Part shown: in pieces, positions 63,946-64,000 of the stretch | Layout: the number at the start of each line of letters is the position of its first letter | Position numbering within the stretch: position 1 is the stretch's first letter | NCBI GenBank assembly: GCA_039908285.1 | Contig: JAMOBE010000006.1 | Span: 7,008 to 71,007 of the forward strand | Reading direction: 5' to 3' | Length of the DNA: 64,000 nucleotides | Origin: JAMOBE01 sp039908285 | Lineage (GTDB): Bacteria > Pseudomonadota > Alphaproteobacteria > Rhodospirillales > Rhodospirillaceae | Translations under genes and position numbers: made by a program | Notes under the pieces: model-generated | What the model was told of the DNA's origin: nothing | The model's input: the letters and a program-made list of their open reading frames with translations, nothing else | Database searches by the model: none

Positions 63946-63971
63946 CCCTCTCCCCCTCGAGGGGGAGAGGG
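63946..63971. repeat. Perfect 26-bp CCCTCTCCC palindrome at right edge
   Basis: CCCTCTCCCCCTC followed by its exact inverse. It is the best-preserved member of the GC-rich palindrome type that recurs at 12634, 28969 and 29104, and it is followed by GCCGGGGTGAGGGGGTGGGG. Confidence 0.75.
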
Positions 63972-64000
63972 CCGGGGTGAGGGGGTGGGGCAGCCGGCAC

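Overview
The window comes from a GC-rich alphaproteobacterium, most probably of the Rhodospirillales (Magnetospirillum/Phaeospirillum-like). The evidence is the complete fourteen-gene nuoA-N operon followed by birA-coaX-rnj-mce, the rph/rdgB cluster facing hrcA-grpE, purQ-purL-bolA, a single long RelA/SpoT enzyme next to rpoZ, and receiver proteins carrying a YFGPxRRR tail motif. This assignment rests on gene content read by eye; no database search was run.

Layout. 1-1 kb: a low-GC PLP enzyme cut by the left edge. 1.1-2.6 kb: hemerythrin, an ArsC-type reductase, a small membrane protein and a STAS protein, followed by a 167-bp palindromic element. 3-5.9 kb: an iron(II) uptake operon (feoA, a small membrane gene, feoB, a Cys-rich FeoB partner) on the minus strand. 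6.2-14.3 kb: a signalling block with a periplasmic binding protein, a 1344-residue hybrid kinase with an HPt domain, a CheY-like protein and two tandem receiver paralogues. 14.4-22.4 kb: bolA, purL, purQ, a coiled-coil membrane protein, relA/spoT, rpoZ, a LOG-family gene and a secreted nuclease, all minus. 22.5-31.7 kb: proline iminopeptidase, an ABC-2 exporter, rdgB, rph, hrcA-grpE, an unknown gene and a CBS/nucleotidyltransferase protein. 31.8-34.2 kb: a MarR-type regulator, then a low-GC two-gene insert. 34.5-53 kb: tag, mce, rnj, coaX, birA and the nuo operon, one nearly continuous minus-strand run with many ATGA-type overlaps. 53.4-58.5 kb: two SGNH hydrolases that both lack the usual nucleophilic serine, a degenerate HPt-receiver protein, a large repeat protein with a double-glycine-type leader, and pcm. 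58.5-60.9 kb: a sigma-54 promoter, a pentahaem cytochrome c and an NHL lipoprotein. 60.9-63.9 kb: a ygiC-ygiB-ygiC-like operon.

How the genes work together. The nuo genes encode complex I. feo genes import Fe(II), which Fe-S enzymes and complex I need. The binding protein and hybrid kinase are 2 bp apart and resemble a TorT/TorS-type sensing pair. RelA/SpoT and omega are neighbours in the stringent response. HrcA and GrpE belong to heat-shock control and the DnaK cycle. The cytochrome and NHL lipoprotein overlap by ATGA and probably act together in the periplasm.

The least explained parts are: nested mutually exclusive hairpins between birA and coaX; a dispersed palindrome family whose outer sequence is conserved while the inner arms differ but stay self-complementary; the pseudo-HPt/pseudo-receiver protein; FliM-like peptides in a receiver protein; the double-glycine leader on a 337-residue repeat protein; and the NHL frame that runs far into antisense sequence. 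No CRISPR array, tRNA, rRNA or intact transposase gene was seen.
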